Source: Brachypterus glaber (Eukaryota; Arthropoda; Insecta; Coleoptera; Kateretidae). Taken from it: a stretch of 64,000 nucleotides of DNA. Within the stretch, counting starts at the first letter, position 1, and each line of letters starts with the position of its first letter. The position numbers and the translations under genes were made by a program. Positions 44,104 to 55,034 of the stretch are shown here, piece after piece. The stretch is taken from the NCBI GenBank assembly GCA_958510825.1, contig OY294051.1, positions 4,682,353-4,746,352 of the forward strand. Reading direction: 5' to 3'. The notes beneath the pieces are model-generated. The model saw nothing but the letters and a program-made list of their open reading frames with translations, made no database searches and was not told the DNA's origin.

Positions 44104-44800
44104 ATTATTAATTTCATCAAATTAATTTTGCAAATTTATTACCAACATGTAAAATTAATTCAGATAAAAAAATTATTTAATAAAATTTAAAAACGGCAAG
44201 GAGTTTTCATTAAAACTACCAGGGCCATTATTCAAAAACTAAAAGAGATATTTAAGATTTATAAAAAGCATAGGATATATATAATGTTCGACTTTAATTT
44301 TTCATAAACTAGACCGCACGATGTCCCATGGTGTAGACGTCGCGACGCTTTAAAATATTTTTTCGACGGCTGGAATATTAAAAAGTATTTCTGCCGATAC
44401 TTCCCAATTTTAAGTATTTTTTATCATTAAACTAGAACTGATATCTCTATTGGTTTTCAAAATTTGTGACATCCTAATATCGCTTTTTTTTCTCAAGACC
44501 AATAAAATAACCCATTCTCTAGGTTCGCTAAAAACTAAAAACGCAATTTCCTGAGAAAAGTAATAAATAATTAAATTTAAACCTATTAAAATATACTAAA
44601 TATTACCAACTTTTAATACTTGTTGCAAACTTTTCATACTTAGTCTGGGTTAATGAAAATTTTTCATTGAATTTTTTTGTTAAACGTCGAGACAAAGGCC
44701 AGAAGTGTTATATTAGACTGTTTCAGTTTTTCCAGTAGCTTTATTTTAGGTTTTTATTTTTTTGCATAACAAGTTCAGAATTTTAACTAGTAACTGATAA
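44104..44800. other. No gene seen
   Basis: AT-rich sequence without supported features. Confidence 0.4.
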
Positions 44801-44801
44801 T

Positions 44802-45012
44802 AGTATATTATTCAATGCGCGTATAATAATTGCTATTAATCAATAAGGGTGAATTTTGGGACATGAGCCGAAAGGCGAGTGACCTAATCACCCGAATGAT
44901 TAATAGCTATTATACGCGAGTATAATTCAATACTTTATCCACGGTCGTTTTAAATTTTAAACGATTTATTTTTACAGACCCGTGATTAATAGGCCCATCA
45001 ATCACGGCCGTG
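44802..45012. repeat. Two adjacent foldback repeats
   Basis: 44805-44935: ATTATTCAATGCGCGTATAA with a complementary right arm, loop containing GAGCCGAAAGGCGAG. 44940-45014: CCACGG...CCGTGG with an inner CCGTGATTAATAGG / ATCACGG hairpin. A-family copy 6 starts five bases later. Confidence 0.65.
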
Positions 45013-45018
45013 GAAAAT

Positions 45019-45354
45019 AGTTATTTATGGTACTAGTGGGTAAAGTAAGATATTGTCCATGAGAAAATTAACCTGCGAGGCGTCATCCAAGCAGGTTAAT
45101 TTTCGAGAGGGTAATATCGGTTTACCCATGAGTGCCATACAAGGTTTTATCCAATAAATAGCTTAGGAATTCATATTTTTATTAAAAATTTTGATGACAT
45201 TTACAAAAAAATAATTTGACAAGTGGCAGTTGAGTGGGTAAAATAAATAATTATCCACTCAATAAAGTAAAAGCCACGCGGGGGTTATTATTGAGTTTAT
45301 CTATTTAAAATAAAGCTGGTAATTGTCTCATTATCTGTATGTATTGGATAAAAA
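45019..45354 (+). mobile_element. A-family element, copy 6
   Basis: Full-length copy with both palindromes and both termini. Confidence 0.85.
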
Positions 45355-45399
45355 AGAAATTTTATTGCTTTTTTTAGTTTTATATCCAAAAAACATGAT

Positions 45400-45480
45400 T
45401 TCCGTAAAAAAATTCTGTCCGTCTGTGTATTTGTCGGCCTGTTCGGGAAATTTGTGACCACGATAACTCGGGAACGCTTT
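45400..45480 (+). repeat. GTCCGTC-type module
   Basis: TTCTGTCCGTCTGTGTATTT followed by GATAACTCGGGAACGC. Confidence 0.45.
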
Positions 45481-45488
45481 TAGATGCA

Positions 45489-45733
45489 CTGATAAAAAGT
45501 ATTTATTTGGATATGGCCAATTAAATTATTTGGTTGTGAGTAATAAATTTTATTTGAGTCAAATAAATATTTAGTTCATGTAAACAAATATTTAAATTTA
45601 AAAATGATTTATTAATGGGAACAAAATAGTTTATTTGACCGAAATAAAATTTATTTGTCACAATCAAATAATTTAATTGGTCATATCCAACCAAATATTT
45701 AATTGACACAAATAAACTGTTTTATCAGTGTAA
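45489..45733. mobile_element. Palindromic MITE with CACTGATAAAA ends
   Basis: Left CACTGATAAAAAGTATTTA, right TTTTATCAGTG. The arms pair through GGATATGGCCAATTAAAT / ATTTAATTGGTCATATCC. The CACTGATA start is shared with J, suggesting related transposases. Confidence 0.75.
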
Positions 45734-46136
45734 GGCCATTAAAATTTGGACCATATTTGATTATATATTATTGTATAATATACAAAGTTCTAGGCTGAGA
45801 CAGTTTTTGGAAAAAATCGGGATGGGGTAAGGTAAAATAGGCGTTTTTCCCCATATTTTTTTATTTTTTTATTTATTAATTTAAATATTTTTTTTTTGGA
45901 ACAAATATTTTTTTGGAAACAAAATGCTTTTTTTATAGACCTACAGGGAATTGTATTATTTTGTGATAATTATATTATTTAGAATTTAGAATTGTAATGC
46001 ATATTTTATTAATATTTACAATATGCATTAATTTGGCATTTGAATTTGTTTGCAACTATAAATGCAATAGTACATGTAAACAATGATTAATAATCAAAAT
46101 TTTAAGTAAAACCCCAAATAGGTATACAGCCTGTTC
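45734..46136. other. No gene seen
   Basis: AT-rich, with many A and T runs. Confidence 0.4.
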
Positions 46137-46858
46137 CAGAACTCGCGTACCGAAATTTAAGAGGTGATTCTACATCCAAAAATATGAAAAAAAGTTTCTA
46201 TAAAGGTTCGTCTGGAAATGAGCCCTAAGGAAGCTACAGCCCTTCGAAGATGACGTATTGAATGGGGAACAAAAAAAAGCACCAATAAAATTTTAATGCT
46301 GCAGGGTGATTCTTCATTTTAAACTGAGCAAAAAAGTATTATACACCAAAACACCTAAATTTAATATTAAAGGAGTAATAGCCTTTTAAAAAGTAACGTT
46401 TTTGGTGGCACAAAATGTTACTTCCTCTTAATTGCATTTTTTTTTGATAACGGTTGCTCCTACAGTGTTACACTATATGATATTTTATATGTATTTTTAC
46501 TCTAGAAATCTATATTTTTTACAACAAATCCAAAAAACATACACATAGAAAAGTTTGGGGCAAAAATGTTTTAAGCCTCATATATTTTGTCCGTCGGCGC
46601 ACGCCTCTGCATAAATTAAAAAAATAAATTAACATAAACTTTTTGCCCTTATTAATACTAGTATACATGCAAAAGCTCGCCGCTCTAGCTTAAACGGTAC
46701 CCCAGTTATTAATTAAAAACCTTATTTTTATTACAATTTTAAAGGGCCCTAGATCCCTTAGGGCTCATTTCCGGACCAACCTTTATAGGAACTTTTTTTA
46801 TATTTTTGGATCTAGAATCGCCTCTTAAATTTTGGCATGCCAGTTATGGATCACCCTG
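46137..46858. mobile_element. Diverged B-related palindromic element
   Basis: Ends CAGCCTGTTCCAGAACT and, reverse-complemented, CAGGGTGATCCATAACTGG, in a TA site (46135-46136 and 46859-46860). The arms share GAGGTGATTCTACATCC-like and ATGAGCCCTAAGG-like blocks. It has the same architecture as B with different sequence. Confidence 0.7.
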
Positions 46859-46860
46859 TA

Positions 46861-47991
46861 TATTATTGACTATTAGTCAATGACTAATTATAACTATTTA
46901 ACAAAAAATGAACATTGATAAGAGAGAGAAAGAGAGATGCTGTGCGTATGATAAAGAGAGAGAGGCACTATTAGTATTTATTTTGGTATTGGTATTATAA
47001 TCCAGTAGTATTTAATTAAATTACAAATTACACTGCAAAAAATGTTTCCGATACATATAATGCAATTTTATTACCTGCAATCCCTACCAGAATTTTAAAG
47101 CAAGTTGTAAAATTTAAATTTTGCGAAACTTGTTTAAAAACTTCGAACTTTTTTTGAACTTGTAGAGGGCGCTAGTTTTTATCGAAAACGTCAAAACGTT
47201 TTAGGTAAAGTTGCCTTTCCGTAGAATTTATGAAAAAAACTTATTTGAGAAAAAGGGATTAGAATAATAAATAATGGCTAAACCAGATTTTATTTATTGT
47301 TTTAACATGTCGTATACGCATACGCGTATTTATGTCGTACCTATACGCGTATTTAAAACAAATAAAAATATTTTTTCTCAATAAATGTCCGATTTTTTTT
47401 TTATTATGGTATTAAAATGACTTTACGACTCAAAGAATGGAATAATGGAAAAAAATAGTACCAGAAAAAAGAAAAATTTCAGTTCATCGTGCATTTACTA
47501 AAAAAGTAGTAAAAAATTAATTTGACATAAAAGATTTTTTTCAAATAACTTTTTTTTTTCATAAATTTTACGAAAAGGCCTCTTTCACTAGGTTTTACCT
47601 TTAAAATAATTAAAAAAAAATCGACAAATTGGTTTTAAACAAAAAACACTTATTTTTTTTGAAAATTTAAAAAAAAGTGGTATAGTGCACTCAGTCCGGG
47701 TAAGAAAAAGCATTTTACATTTTCAAGGCTTGTTTTATAGACACAATAAATTAAGTACAGTAGACACGTTATTGTTCTCGTTAAGCATACGAATGAATAC
47801 GAATTAGTGTAAGGCGACGCGTCGCGACGCTGGCAAAAAGCAGGCGTACCACCGAAACAGCGTCTTAACTTAATTGTAAAGTGAATGATTAAGTAGCAAA
47901 TTAGTTGTGGTTTTGCAAATGAATAATTTTCGCTTGATTAATTTTGGAATTTGTATTTTAAATTTCATTTTCGCAAACAATATGTTACTTT
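46861..47991. other. No gene seen
   Basis: AT-rich. TATACGCATACGCGTA and TATACGCGTATTT lie at 47313-47353. A 32-bp segment at 47834-47866 containing AAGCAGGCGTACCACC recurs at 48655-48686. Confidence 0.4.
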
Positions 47992-48403
47992 AATGGCGAT
48001 TTCTCCCGTTAGATTAGACAGGGACAAAAGTTCTACCCAAAAAGGATAGAAGACATACATACACTCCCACTTCCACCCAACCAAACAAATTCTGTATTTG
48101 TTCTTTGTTGAAAAAATACAATATTTACTTGGCCGGGCGAAAAGTGTAACTATATTATTTTATTAAAGAAATTACTGGCGCCATCTAAATTTTAGTAGAA
48201 TTATCTTATTCTATAGATTCACATTAGCTATGTTCGTTCGTGCCGCTTAGTGCTACACTTTCCGGCCAACAAAATAAATACTGTATTTGTTGATGAAAAA
48301 CAAATACAGTATTTATTTGGTTGGTTGGAAAGTGTAGCACAAATGAGATAGAGATAGGGTAGACGTCTTTTGTTTCATAATTCTAGTTGTAGAAAGCTCC
48401 ATT
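47992..48403 (-). mobile_element. C-family double-hairpin element, copy 3
   Basis: Reverse complement of 15862-16255 with both hairpins and AATGG/CCATT ends. Confidence 0.8.
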
Positions 48404-48554
48404 GCATAGTGAAACATAAATATTTATGTAGGGGGAGTATGGAAGAGTTGACCATAGAGGCAACAGGAACCATTTAATTTGCATAATAAAGCCAATACGC
48501 GCTGAACGCTAGTTTCTTTAAGTTTGCCAGAAGTAAACGTTAGTTTTTACATTA

Positions 48555-48608
48555 AATGTAGGCTCTCCATGATGCTGTGTAATTTTAAACTAAATAAATA
48601 ATAAATAA
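48555..48608 (+). mobile_element. Q-family non-LTR 3' tail, copy 4 (truncated in the hairpin)
   Basis: Retains GGCTCTCCATGATGCTGTG and the AATAAATAAT tail but lacks the left stem arm. Confidence 0.6.
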
Positions 48609-48714
48609 ATACAATATTTTCTATTCAGCATCGTTATTTCTTTAAAATAAAAGACAAAAAGCAGGCGTACCACCAAAACAGCGTCTCCTAATATAAAAAT
48701 AACTTTTGTATTAA

Positions 48715-49236
48715 TATTTTTTTCTATTTTGCGACTCTTATAAGCTCATAATCACACGCATTTTGCGTGTTCTTATAGGCCCATAAGAGGTCTGTACTTT
48801 TTGTTGTTTTGGGTTGGCAACAGACCTGGCCTATCGCTTGACGTTTTCCGTGCAAATGTCAATGTCGCTTTAAAGTTGAATGTTCTACAAAATTTTGTGT
48901 TTAGGTTATTTTTACCATGTTAAAATTGTGGCTTGGTTAATTGCAGTAAAAAAGAGAAGAGATGACTATAAAATATATTAAAATATCATTTGTTCTTAGA
49001 ATTTTAAACATGGTGTAAACTGTAATGCCAATCCCTAAATCAGTCATCAATTTTAATATAAGTTTTTTAAATTTTAGAGCAAAATAGAAAAAATTGTATA
49101 AAGCATTCGTTTCATGACACGTTTTTAGCGCACTGGTAGGTACTTTAGAAAACTCGCGGCAAGCGGCTCGTTTGGACTTTTTGTACTCGTGCGCTAAAAA
49201 CGTATGTTATGAAACTAGTACTTTAATATACTATTA
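48715..49236 (-). repeat. G-family repeat, copy 3
   Basis: Reverse complement of 43612-44103. It has an extra ~30-bp GCGGCAAGCGGCTCG segment (49155-49185) absent from copy 2. Confidence 0.8.
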
Positions 49237-49690
49237 GCATCTAGGAGAGCATAAAAATTAACAAAACAATGACATTAAAAATTGAAAATCTGCCATCCGT
49301 CATGTGGAAAAAATGCTAATTTAAACTTTTAAATAAGCAAAAGAGCTCATATTTGCAACATTTTAGAAGAATGTTATAGGAAAAACTTGTTGTTAATTGC
49401 TGAAAATTCTAAACACTATAATTTTCGTTAAACTTTTCACGAAAAGCTTGTGCCGCGTTGGATGCAGTTTTCAGTTGTTAATTTTGCTTGTCACCCTTTA
49501 TGCTGCCAGTTAATTTGTAACCGGGTAAAGTTAAGTGAAAAAACTTGCTCCTATCAATTTACGCTGCCCACAGAGACATTTTAAACTGCTCAGATCCCCT
49601 TTCAATAGACAAAAATAAAAATAGAAATAAAAGTCCAGTCAATTAACGAGAAATTCCTATGTTAAATTGCAATAAATGTACATGGGCTTA
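49237..49690. other. No gene seen
   Basis: AT-rich, no ORF, no internal match. Confidence 0.4.
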
Positions 49691-49692
49691 TA

Positions 49693-50273
49693 CAGGGTGT
49701 CCCAACTCTATTTACCCAGCGATTTTCTCGAAAACTAAAAGAGATAATCAAGTTCTGAGAAAACATTCTTAAATAAGACAACTTAAAATATCTTTTAGCA
49801 TATATTTGATACTTTCAGCTCTTGAAATGTGGGCAGGGGGGCATATAGGGACATTTTTTTAAATGGAAAGGGGGGTCGTGTGATATATCACTTTAAAGCT
49901 TATAAAATTCTCCATTCAACTATATATTTTTAAACATTTTTTTTGGTTTAAAATAGGGTTGAAAATGGGTATTTTTGTCAAAATTTCTCTAAAAACTACT
50001 AATTTCATCATGAAAAAACGTAAATTATACTTTTAAACTAATTTTAATTTAATTAATTTTTTTTATTTGCTTTAAAATGATGTATCACACGACCCCCCCT
50101 TTCATTTAAAAAAAATCCCCCCATGCTCCCTGCCCACATTTTAAGAGCTTAAAGTATTAAATATATGCTTAAAGATAGTTTAAGTTGTCTAATTTAAGGT
50201 GGTTTTCTCAGAATTTAAATATCTCTTTTAGTTTTCGAGAAAAACGCTGGGTAAATAGAGTTGGGACACCCGG
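49693..50273. mobile_element. Palindromic mariner-type MITE, CAGGGTGTCCCAACTC ends
   Basis: 581 bp with long complementary arms (the outer 60 bases or so nearly perfect) in a TA site (49691-49692 and 50274-50275). A GTGTGATATATCAC / GATGTATCACACGACC pair lies inside. No transposase. Confidence 0.8.
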
Positions 50274-50334
50274 TATTTTAAGGGTAGTAATGGATAGTAA
50301 CAGAACACTCCTGTTAATTTTTCAACGGGCGATT

Positions 50335-50800
50335 TTCCAATTTTCAACAATTTTTATTTGGATATTTTTTTTAATATATTAATAAAAATCAAGTTATAAA
50401 TATTCAAAAATGGCCATGTTGGGGGTAAAATTGGTTTTTTCGATTTTTCAGCCAAATTATTAATTGGAGGACAAAAGTGCTAGTAGCTCTTGAAATTCTC
50501 TATCAGTTTTATAAATTATACAAGTATTTTGTTACGGTTACAGTGGGCGCTGAAGTCGAGTTGCGCCATCTGTAACCGTATCAAAGTACCTATGAAAATT
50601 TATAATTTATGAAACCTATAGAGAATTTCAAGAGCTACAAATTTGCTCATAACAACTTTTATTGTTTTATCGTCCAATGAATAATTTGGCTGAAAAATGG
50701 AAAGAACCAATTTCACCTCCAACATGGCTATTTTTAAATTAACTCGATTGTTATTAATATATTAAAAAAATGACCCAAACAAAAATTGTTGGAAATTTCC
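50335..50800. repeat. Long foldback element
   Basis: Arms include AAAAATGGCCATGTTGG / CCAACATGGCTATTTTT and CTCTTGAAATTCTCTAT / ATAGAGAATTTCAAGAG. The centre is CGGTTACAG and CTGTAACCG with inner GGCGC/GCGCC. It starts about 60 bp after the preceding palindrome. Confidence 0.75.
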
Positions 50801-50809
50801 TCCCTAACA

Positions 50810-51388
50810 TTATTTATTTATCGTATGGCACAATTAATATTAAAAATAATAATAAAAATTATAAGATAACGGTAAATATGTAAAAATAGTGTAAATCATA
50901 AACAATCCATTCCAAAACATTTTCATTAAGGTGAAAGCTCTTGACCTTGCTTGTTCTTCGTTTTCTACATGAGACTCTTGAATAAGAAGGAGATCTACAT
51001 CATTTTCTTTTAAAATTTTTGACAAATATTGACACTTAGCTTTACATATACCCTCAACATTTAATTGAATAATTCGAATTGTTTTACCAATATTTCTCGT
51101 AGGAAAAGGATTATCTTGATTTCTATCCATAGAGTTTACCATTAATCAAAAAGCCAGGAGTTCCAGGAGGATAGTCTGGCTGCCAAATGTTTCCAGCTCT
51201 TTAGAGTTACCCCGGGTGCACGTGTAACAAAATTGGTTATATGCATTTTTATCGTAACTCACCCCTTAAATTCAAGATAGCGGACACCCCTTACGCAAAC
51301 CACCCGGTGAAAAACTAACAGGAGTTTTCTGTTGTCATCCACTACACCCTTCAAAATATTAGCCAGTGTACATTTATTGCAATTTACA
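50810..51388 (-). mobile_element. 5' part of a non-LTR retrotransposon fused to a short tail
   Basis: On the minus strand, about 240 bases of GC-richer leader (51388 to 51143) precede an endonuclease fragment. After the fragment, only ~60 bases lead to GCCATACGATAAATAAATAA, a typical 3' tail. The middle of the element is missing. That is unusual, because truncation normally removes the 5' end. Confidence 0.55.
50840..51142 (-). pseudogene. Apurinic-type endonuclease domain fragment (non-LTR pol)
   Basis: Residues about 20-60 read KTIRIIQLNVEGICKAK, YLSKILKENDVDLLLIQES, then HVEN. This is the start of an APE-like endonuclease: the QLNVEG strand bearing the first catalytic Asn, and the LLLIQESH strand bearing the catalytic Glu. 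Homologous proteins continue for several hundred residues. Here the similarity stops near residue 75 and the tail FMIYTIFTYLP is unrelated. Confidence 0.7.
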
Positions 51389-51414
51389 TAATAATAATAA
51401 TAATAATAATAATG

Positions 51415-51445
<31 letters not shown>

Positions 51446-51455
51446 GAATAATAAT
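51389..51455 (+). repeat. (AAT)n microsatellite, retrotransposon tail
   Basis: About 20 AAT units with GAT and AAG interruptions. On the minus strand it directly follows the 3' UTR of the retrotransposon at 51456-52278, so it is probably its tail. Confidence 0.85.
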
Positions 51456-52278
51456 ATTTATTGTAAAAATCTGGTTACAATAAATATGCTAAAGACACGT
51501 AAATGTAAGAACATTTGTATGTGCTCTAAGTACAATATATTAATAAGAATTACAATACATAGTTAAAAATAAGAATACAAGTTTAATAAATAAATTTGTA
51601 AAAGCCAGTTTGTTTTTTTTTTATTTAGTAGTTATTTTTTTTATTATTTATTTTTTTTTAATTAACCTAATATTTAAATAATTAATATATGATTGGAAAA
51701 TTGATCGGGTATATCAAACCCAATTAATTTTCAGGCAGGTAACTTTTATCAAGGTAAACACTCCTATGATAATGGTCATGAAAATGAAATTATTCAGCTG
51801 TATATTAATAAATTAGGTTAAATGTATTCTTTAAGTCGACTATATTGCGAATGTTCTCCCTAGGTATTTCATAAATATAAGTTTTACACATCTTTTTAAA
51901 AACATAAATTGATTAAGCTTGTTTTAAATAGTCTGGTAAGGAATTAAAAGCTTTTGGTCCTAGAACTCTGCTACTGCGCTGGCCAATTGTTTTAAGAACT
52001 TTGGGTTCAGGTAATAAATTATTTGATCTTTTAATGGATGTTTTGACTTCTTTTTTTATAGTGTATGTATGAGGTGCTAATGAGAAGAAAAAGAGTTGCC
52101 TCCAGTCCATTCTTTGACCTAGTGTAAAAAGTTCATCTGTCGGGAAGGTAATGGGTTTATTGAACATAACTTTCAGGATTCTTTTCTGTGTCATTTCCAG
52201 GTTTTCTAGAAAATTTTGATAAACTCCCCCCCAACATTTATTATTTGACTGGACTATACGTAGAAGCTCTTTTATTAT
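51456..52278 (-). mobile_element. 3' end of a non-LTR retrotransposon (Jockey/CR1-like)
   Basis: Consists of the RT C-terminal coding region (stop at 51913), about 450 bases of AT-rich 3' UTR and the (TTA)n tail. 5'-truncated near 52280. Confidence 0.7.
51913..52278 (-). pseudogene. C-terminal tail of a reverse transcriptase
   Basis: The open frame runs 121 codons from a stop near 52279. It includes NNKCWGGVYQNFLENLE, MTQKRILKVMFNKP, TFPTDELFTL, GQRSSRVLGPKAFNSLP and DYLKQA. The WGG, QKR-x5-F-x-KP and GP-x-x-FNSLP motifs are those of the region after the RT thumb in Jockey/CR1-type elements. No catalytic residues are included. Confidence 0.75.
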
Positions 52279-52406
52279 CTACGGTGATTGCGTTCATCCA
52301 GTTCGTCTTGTTTAACTTTTTTTTTATACGTCATTAGGGTGCTTCTGGAGTTTTATTCGAATCGTTAATACTTTAAACTACAAGGAGAAAAGTGCGAGAA
52401 AAAGAT

Positions 52407-52640
52407 ACCCATGAGAAATGGCAAGGCTAAATGGGTTAATATTTGAATGTGTGAAAAATGTTTAAAAAAAATGAGTTTTTTCCATTTTTTTTTAAAGTTT
52501 TTATTTTGTTTTTTTCGAAAAAATTACCCATGAGAAATGCCAAGGCTAAATGGGTTAATATTTGAATGTGTGAAAAATGTCTAAAAAAATGTGTTTTTTC
52601 CATTTTTTTGTAAGGTTTTATTTTTTTTTTTCGATAAACG
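52407..52640 (+). repeat. Tandem duplication, ~116 bp x2
   Basis: ATGAGAAATGGCAAGGCTAA starts at 52411 and ATGAGAAATGCCAAGGCTAA at 52529. The units share GGTTAATATTTGAATGTGTG. The 89-codon minus ORF over it is low-complexity. Confidence 0.85.
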
Positions 52641-53155
52641 AAAAAATGAAAAAGAAAAAATATTAAAATTAAGTTTTTTATAATACTAAAATAATAGGTT
52701 GCCATGGCCTAAGTATGCCTATTAAAAATAAACAATTGCTAGTTTTACATTTCTTACAAACGTCAAAATGGACGCGGTGATGACAGAATTTTTAATAAAA
52801 ACAGTATTTTATTCAAAAACTAAAGAATAATTTGGGGTTTTCTTTAATTTTTATTGTTTAGTTAACGTGCTTTTATTTATAGAATAGTTATAATACTTAA
52901 TTAATAGGGTATGTAACTAATTTTGGGTGAGATTAAAAGCTGTACGTAAAAGAGTGGGTGAAAAATTTTTTAGTCACTAGTGGAAAAAACTCACTTTTGA
53001 CATTTAAAATAGTGCTCAAAACAAGTGTTTCTGTTAAGGTGTTGGATAAAATATTTTTTTTTAGTTTAACCTCAAAAACTTTTTTTTTTCAAAAACAATA
53101 TATCTTTCTCTAATAAAACATGATTTTTCCTGAAAATTTGAGTCGATAGGATTCG
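52641..53155. other. No gene seen
   Basis: AT-rich; nothing supported. Confidence 0.4.
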
Positions 53156-53159
53156 TTCT

Positions 53160-53395
53160 TGAGTTATCCTGCTTACAAAACGCGTGACATAGGACGGACG
53201 GACGAACGGAGGAGAGACGAACATTTTCAAAGTTTCCTATTTTTTCATAAAACTTATTTTAAATAAACATTTAAATATTTGTATCCAAGACATTTTTGTC
53301 TGGGACTTTTTTGCCGATTTTGGGAAGTTCGAAGCTACTGTATTATTATAATACTATTCTATTCCTTACGCGCTGTGAATAGTATTCATTTAAAA
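53160..53395 (+). repeat. M-family element end, copy 2
   Basis: GGACGGACGGACGAACGG, then TTCATAAAACTTATTTTAAA, then an AATACTATTC / GAATAGTATT hairpin around TTACGCGCTGT. Diverged from 11600 and 58230. Confidence 0.55.
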
Positions 53396-53794
53396 AACAT
53401 ATAACTATTTTCTTTTTCAAAAAACACTGTAAAGCAATTGTCTACACTTAAAACCAAATTTGTCCGTGTCAATTTTCTTCAATTTTCAGACGTCTACACT
53501 GGAAAACTGATAAGGGAAAGAGCTTTTCCTTTTTCTATCAATCATAGACGGCTGCGATATGTTTTATTCATCGATGTGAAAAATATGGCAGCTTTTACAC
53601 TTCGACAGACTTTATTATTTTCAAATAGAAAAACAATAACATAACTCATTATAATAATGTTATATACATGTATTGTATGTATGTAAGCAGTAGTTTTCAT
53701 ATAAAATATTTATAAGATTATTTTTTGCTCGTTAGTAGTATGCTAGTAAATTATAATAAGCTAATTTTAACATTTATAAACTCTTATGCTTATA
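53396..53794. other. No gene seen
   Basis: The 68-codon ORF at 53438-53644 has no recognised motif. Confidence 0.35.
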
Positions 53795-53796
53795 CA

Positions 53797-54040
53797 GGGT
53801 GGCCCATAAGTCACTTTACCATTTAAAAATTGAATAACTTTTTTGTCAAATTATTTTATTTATTTTTTTTACAATATAGAGTACAAGAAATGGATTTTTT
53901 TTTGAACAGTGTATGAAAAATCATGTCTTTTTAATGACATTTTTCGCTCCACAAGCACGGGCTCTTTTTACGACATTTTCCACGACGCGACATGGACGCG
54001 TGCGCCAAAATAGTGTCTAAAGTAACTTGTCTTATAATAT
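53797..54040. repeat. Mariner-type terminus CAGGGTGGCCCATAAG, unpaired
   Basis: TACAGGGTGGCCCATAAGTC resembles other CAGGGTG ends. No matching right end was found, although AAGTAACTTG at 54019 may be a decayed remnant. Confidence 0.4.
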
Positions 54041-54045
54041 ACTAT

Positions 54046-54046
54046 T

Positions 54047-54123
<77 letters not shown>
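54046..54123 (+). repeat. (AAT)n microsatellite, left of the Dong-like pair
   Basis: About 26 AAT units. Confidence 0.95.
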
Positions 54124-54124
<1 letters not shown>

Positions 54125-55001
54125 TCTGCCTGGAAGCAGAAAAGCCTACACGGAAAATACCCTAAGTTCTTGGATAGACCTGAAATAAATAAAGAAGCAT
54201 CCCTGCAGTGGCTAACAGAGGGTTATTTGCATAGCGAAACTGAAGGATTTATGGTAGCTATCCAAGATGGAGTAATAAAAACGAGGAACTACCAAAGACA
54301 TATCCTAAAGGAACATGTAGAGGATAGATGCAGAATATGCCACCAATCAGGTGAAACTATTGACCATGTCGTAGCGGGTTGTCCACACTAGCGGGAAGTG
54401 CATATTTAGGTAGACATAACCAAATCGCTAAACTCATCCACAGCAATTTAGCGAAAAATATAAACTTCTAGAGAATCCTGCCCCTTACTACAAATATGAA
54501 CCTTCAGCAGTACTTGAGTCTTCCGATACCATTATGTATTGGGACAGGCCTATAATTACGGACCGAACAGTTGACCATAATAAACCCGACATCTTAGTTA
54601 TAGAAAAACAAAACAACAAGGCGTTCATCATAGACATTGGTTGCGCACTATCTCAAAATGTTATAAAAACAGAAGGAGAAAAAATCACCAAATATATGAA
54701 TCTTGCTATAGAGCTCCAGCACATATGGCAAGTAAAAGAAACAAAAATAGTACCTTCAACACCACTTAAAAACACTGGAAATGAATGAACATCTAGCAAA
54801 AACAATACAAAAAATTGCTATACTACAATCGTGTCATATTGTAAGAAAATTTTTAAACAACACTATTAATTAAATAAATAACAATACGGGTGGGTTAGGG
54901 TGAATTCCCTTCCCGCTCCCACAGAGCCTAATTCCAATACCACCGCGAGGAATAGGTGAATGTTTCCCGGCTTATTGCCGAGAAGTGTATTACGCTAATT
55001 C
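54124..55001 (+). mobile_element. Dong/R4-like non-LTR retrotransposon 3' fragment, copy 1
   Basis: 878 bp from TTCTGCCTGGAAGCAG to TTACGCTAATTC, with (AAT)n on both sides. It carries the end of the ORF (CCHC knuckle and restriction-like endonuclease, broken by frameshifts) and a ~130-bp 3' UTR. Elements with this C-terminal endonuclease include the R2, R4/Dong, CRE and NeSL groups. Dong-type elements are known for TAA-repeat targets, which this context matches. Confidence 0.8.
54170..54788 (+). pseudogene. CCHC knuckle and restriction-like endonuclease, copy 1
   Basis: 54170-54391 reads through CRICHQSGETIDHVVAGC, a C-x2-C-x8-H-x4-C knuckle, then stops early because one C is missing at about 54383 relative to copy 2. 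54534-54788 reads MYWDRPIITD, then KPDILVIEKQNNKAFIIDIG, which carries the PD and downstream D of the PD-(D/E)xK-type nuclease, then EKITKYMNLAIEL. Two more frame changes (near 54470 and 54780) are shared with copy 2. Confidence 0.8.

Positions 55002-55033
<32 letters not shown>
55002..55033 (+). repeat. (AAT)n microsatellite between the Dong-like copies
   Basis: About 10 AAT units. Confidence 0.95.

Positions 55034-55034
<1 letters not shown>

Noticed and set aside
45521..45709. 62-codon minus ORF
   Set aside because: Lies inside the CACTGATAAAA palindrome and is AT-driven.
51366..51566. Asn-rich ORF
   Set aside because: Translation of the (AAT)n tail.
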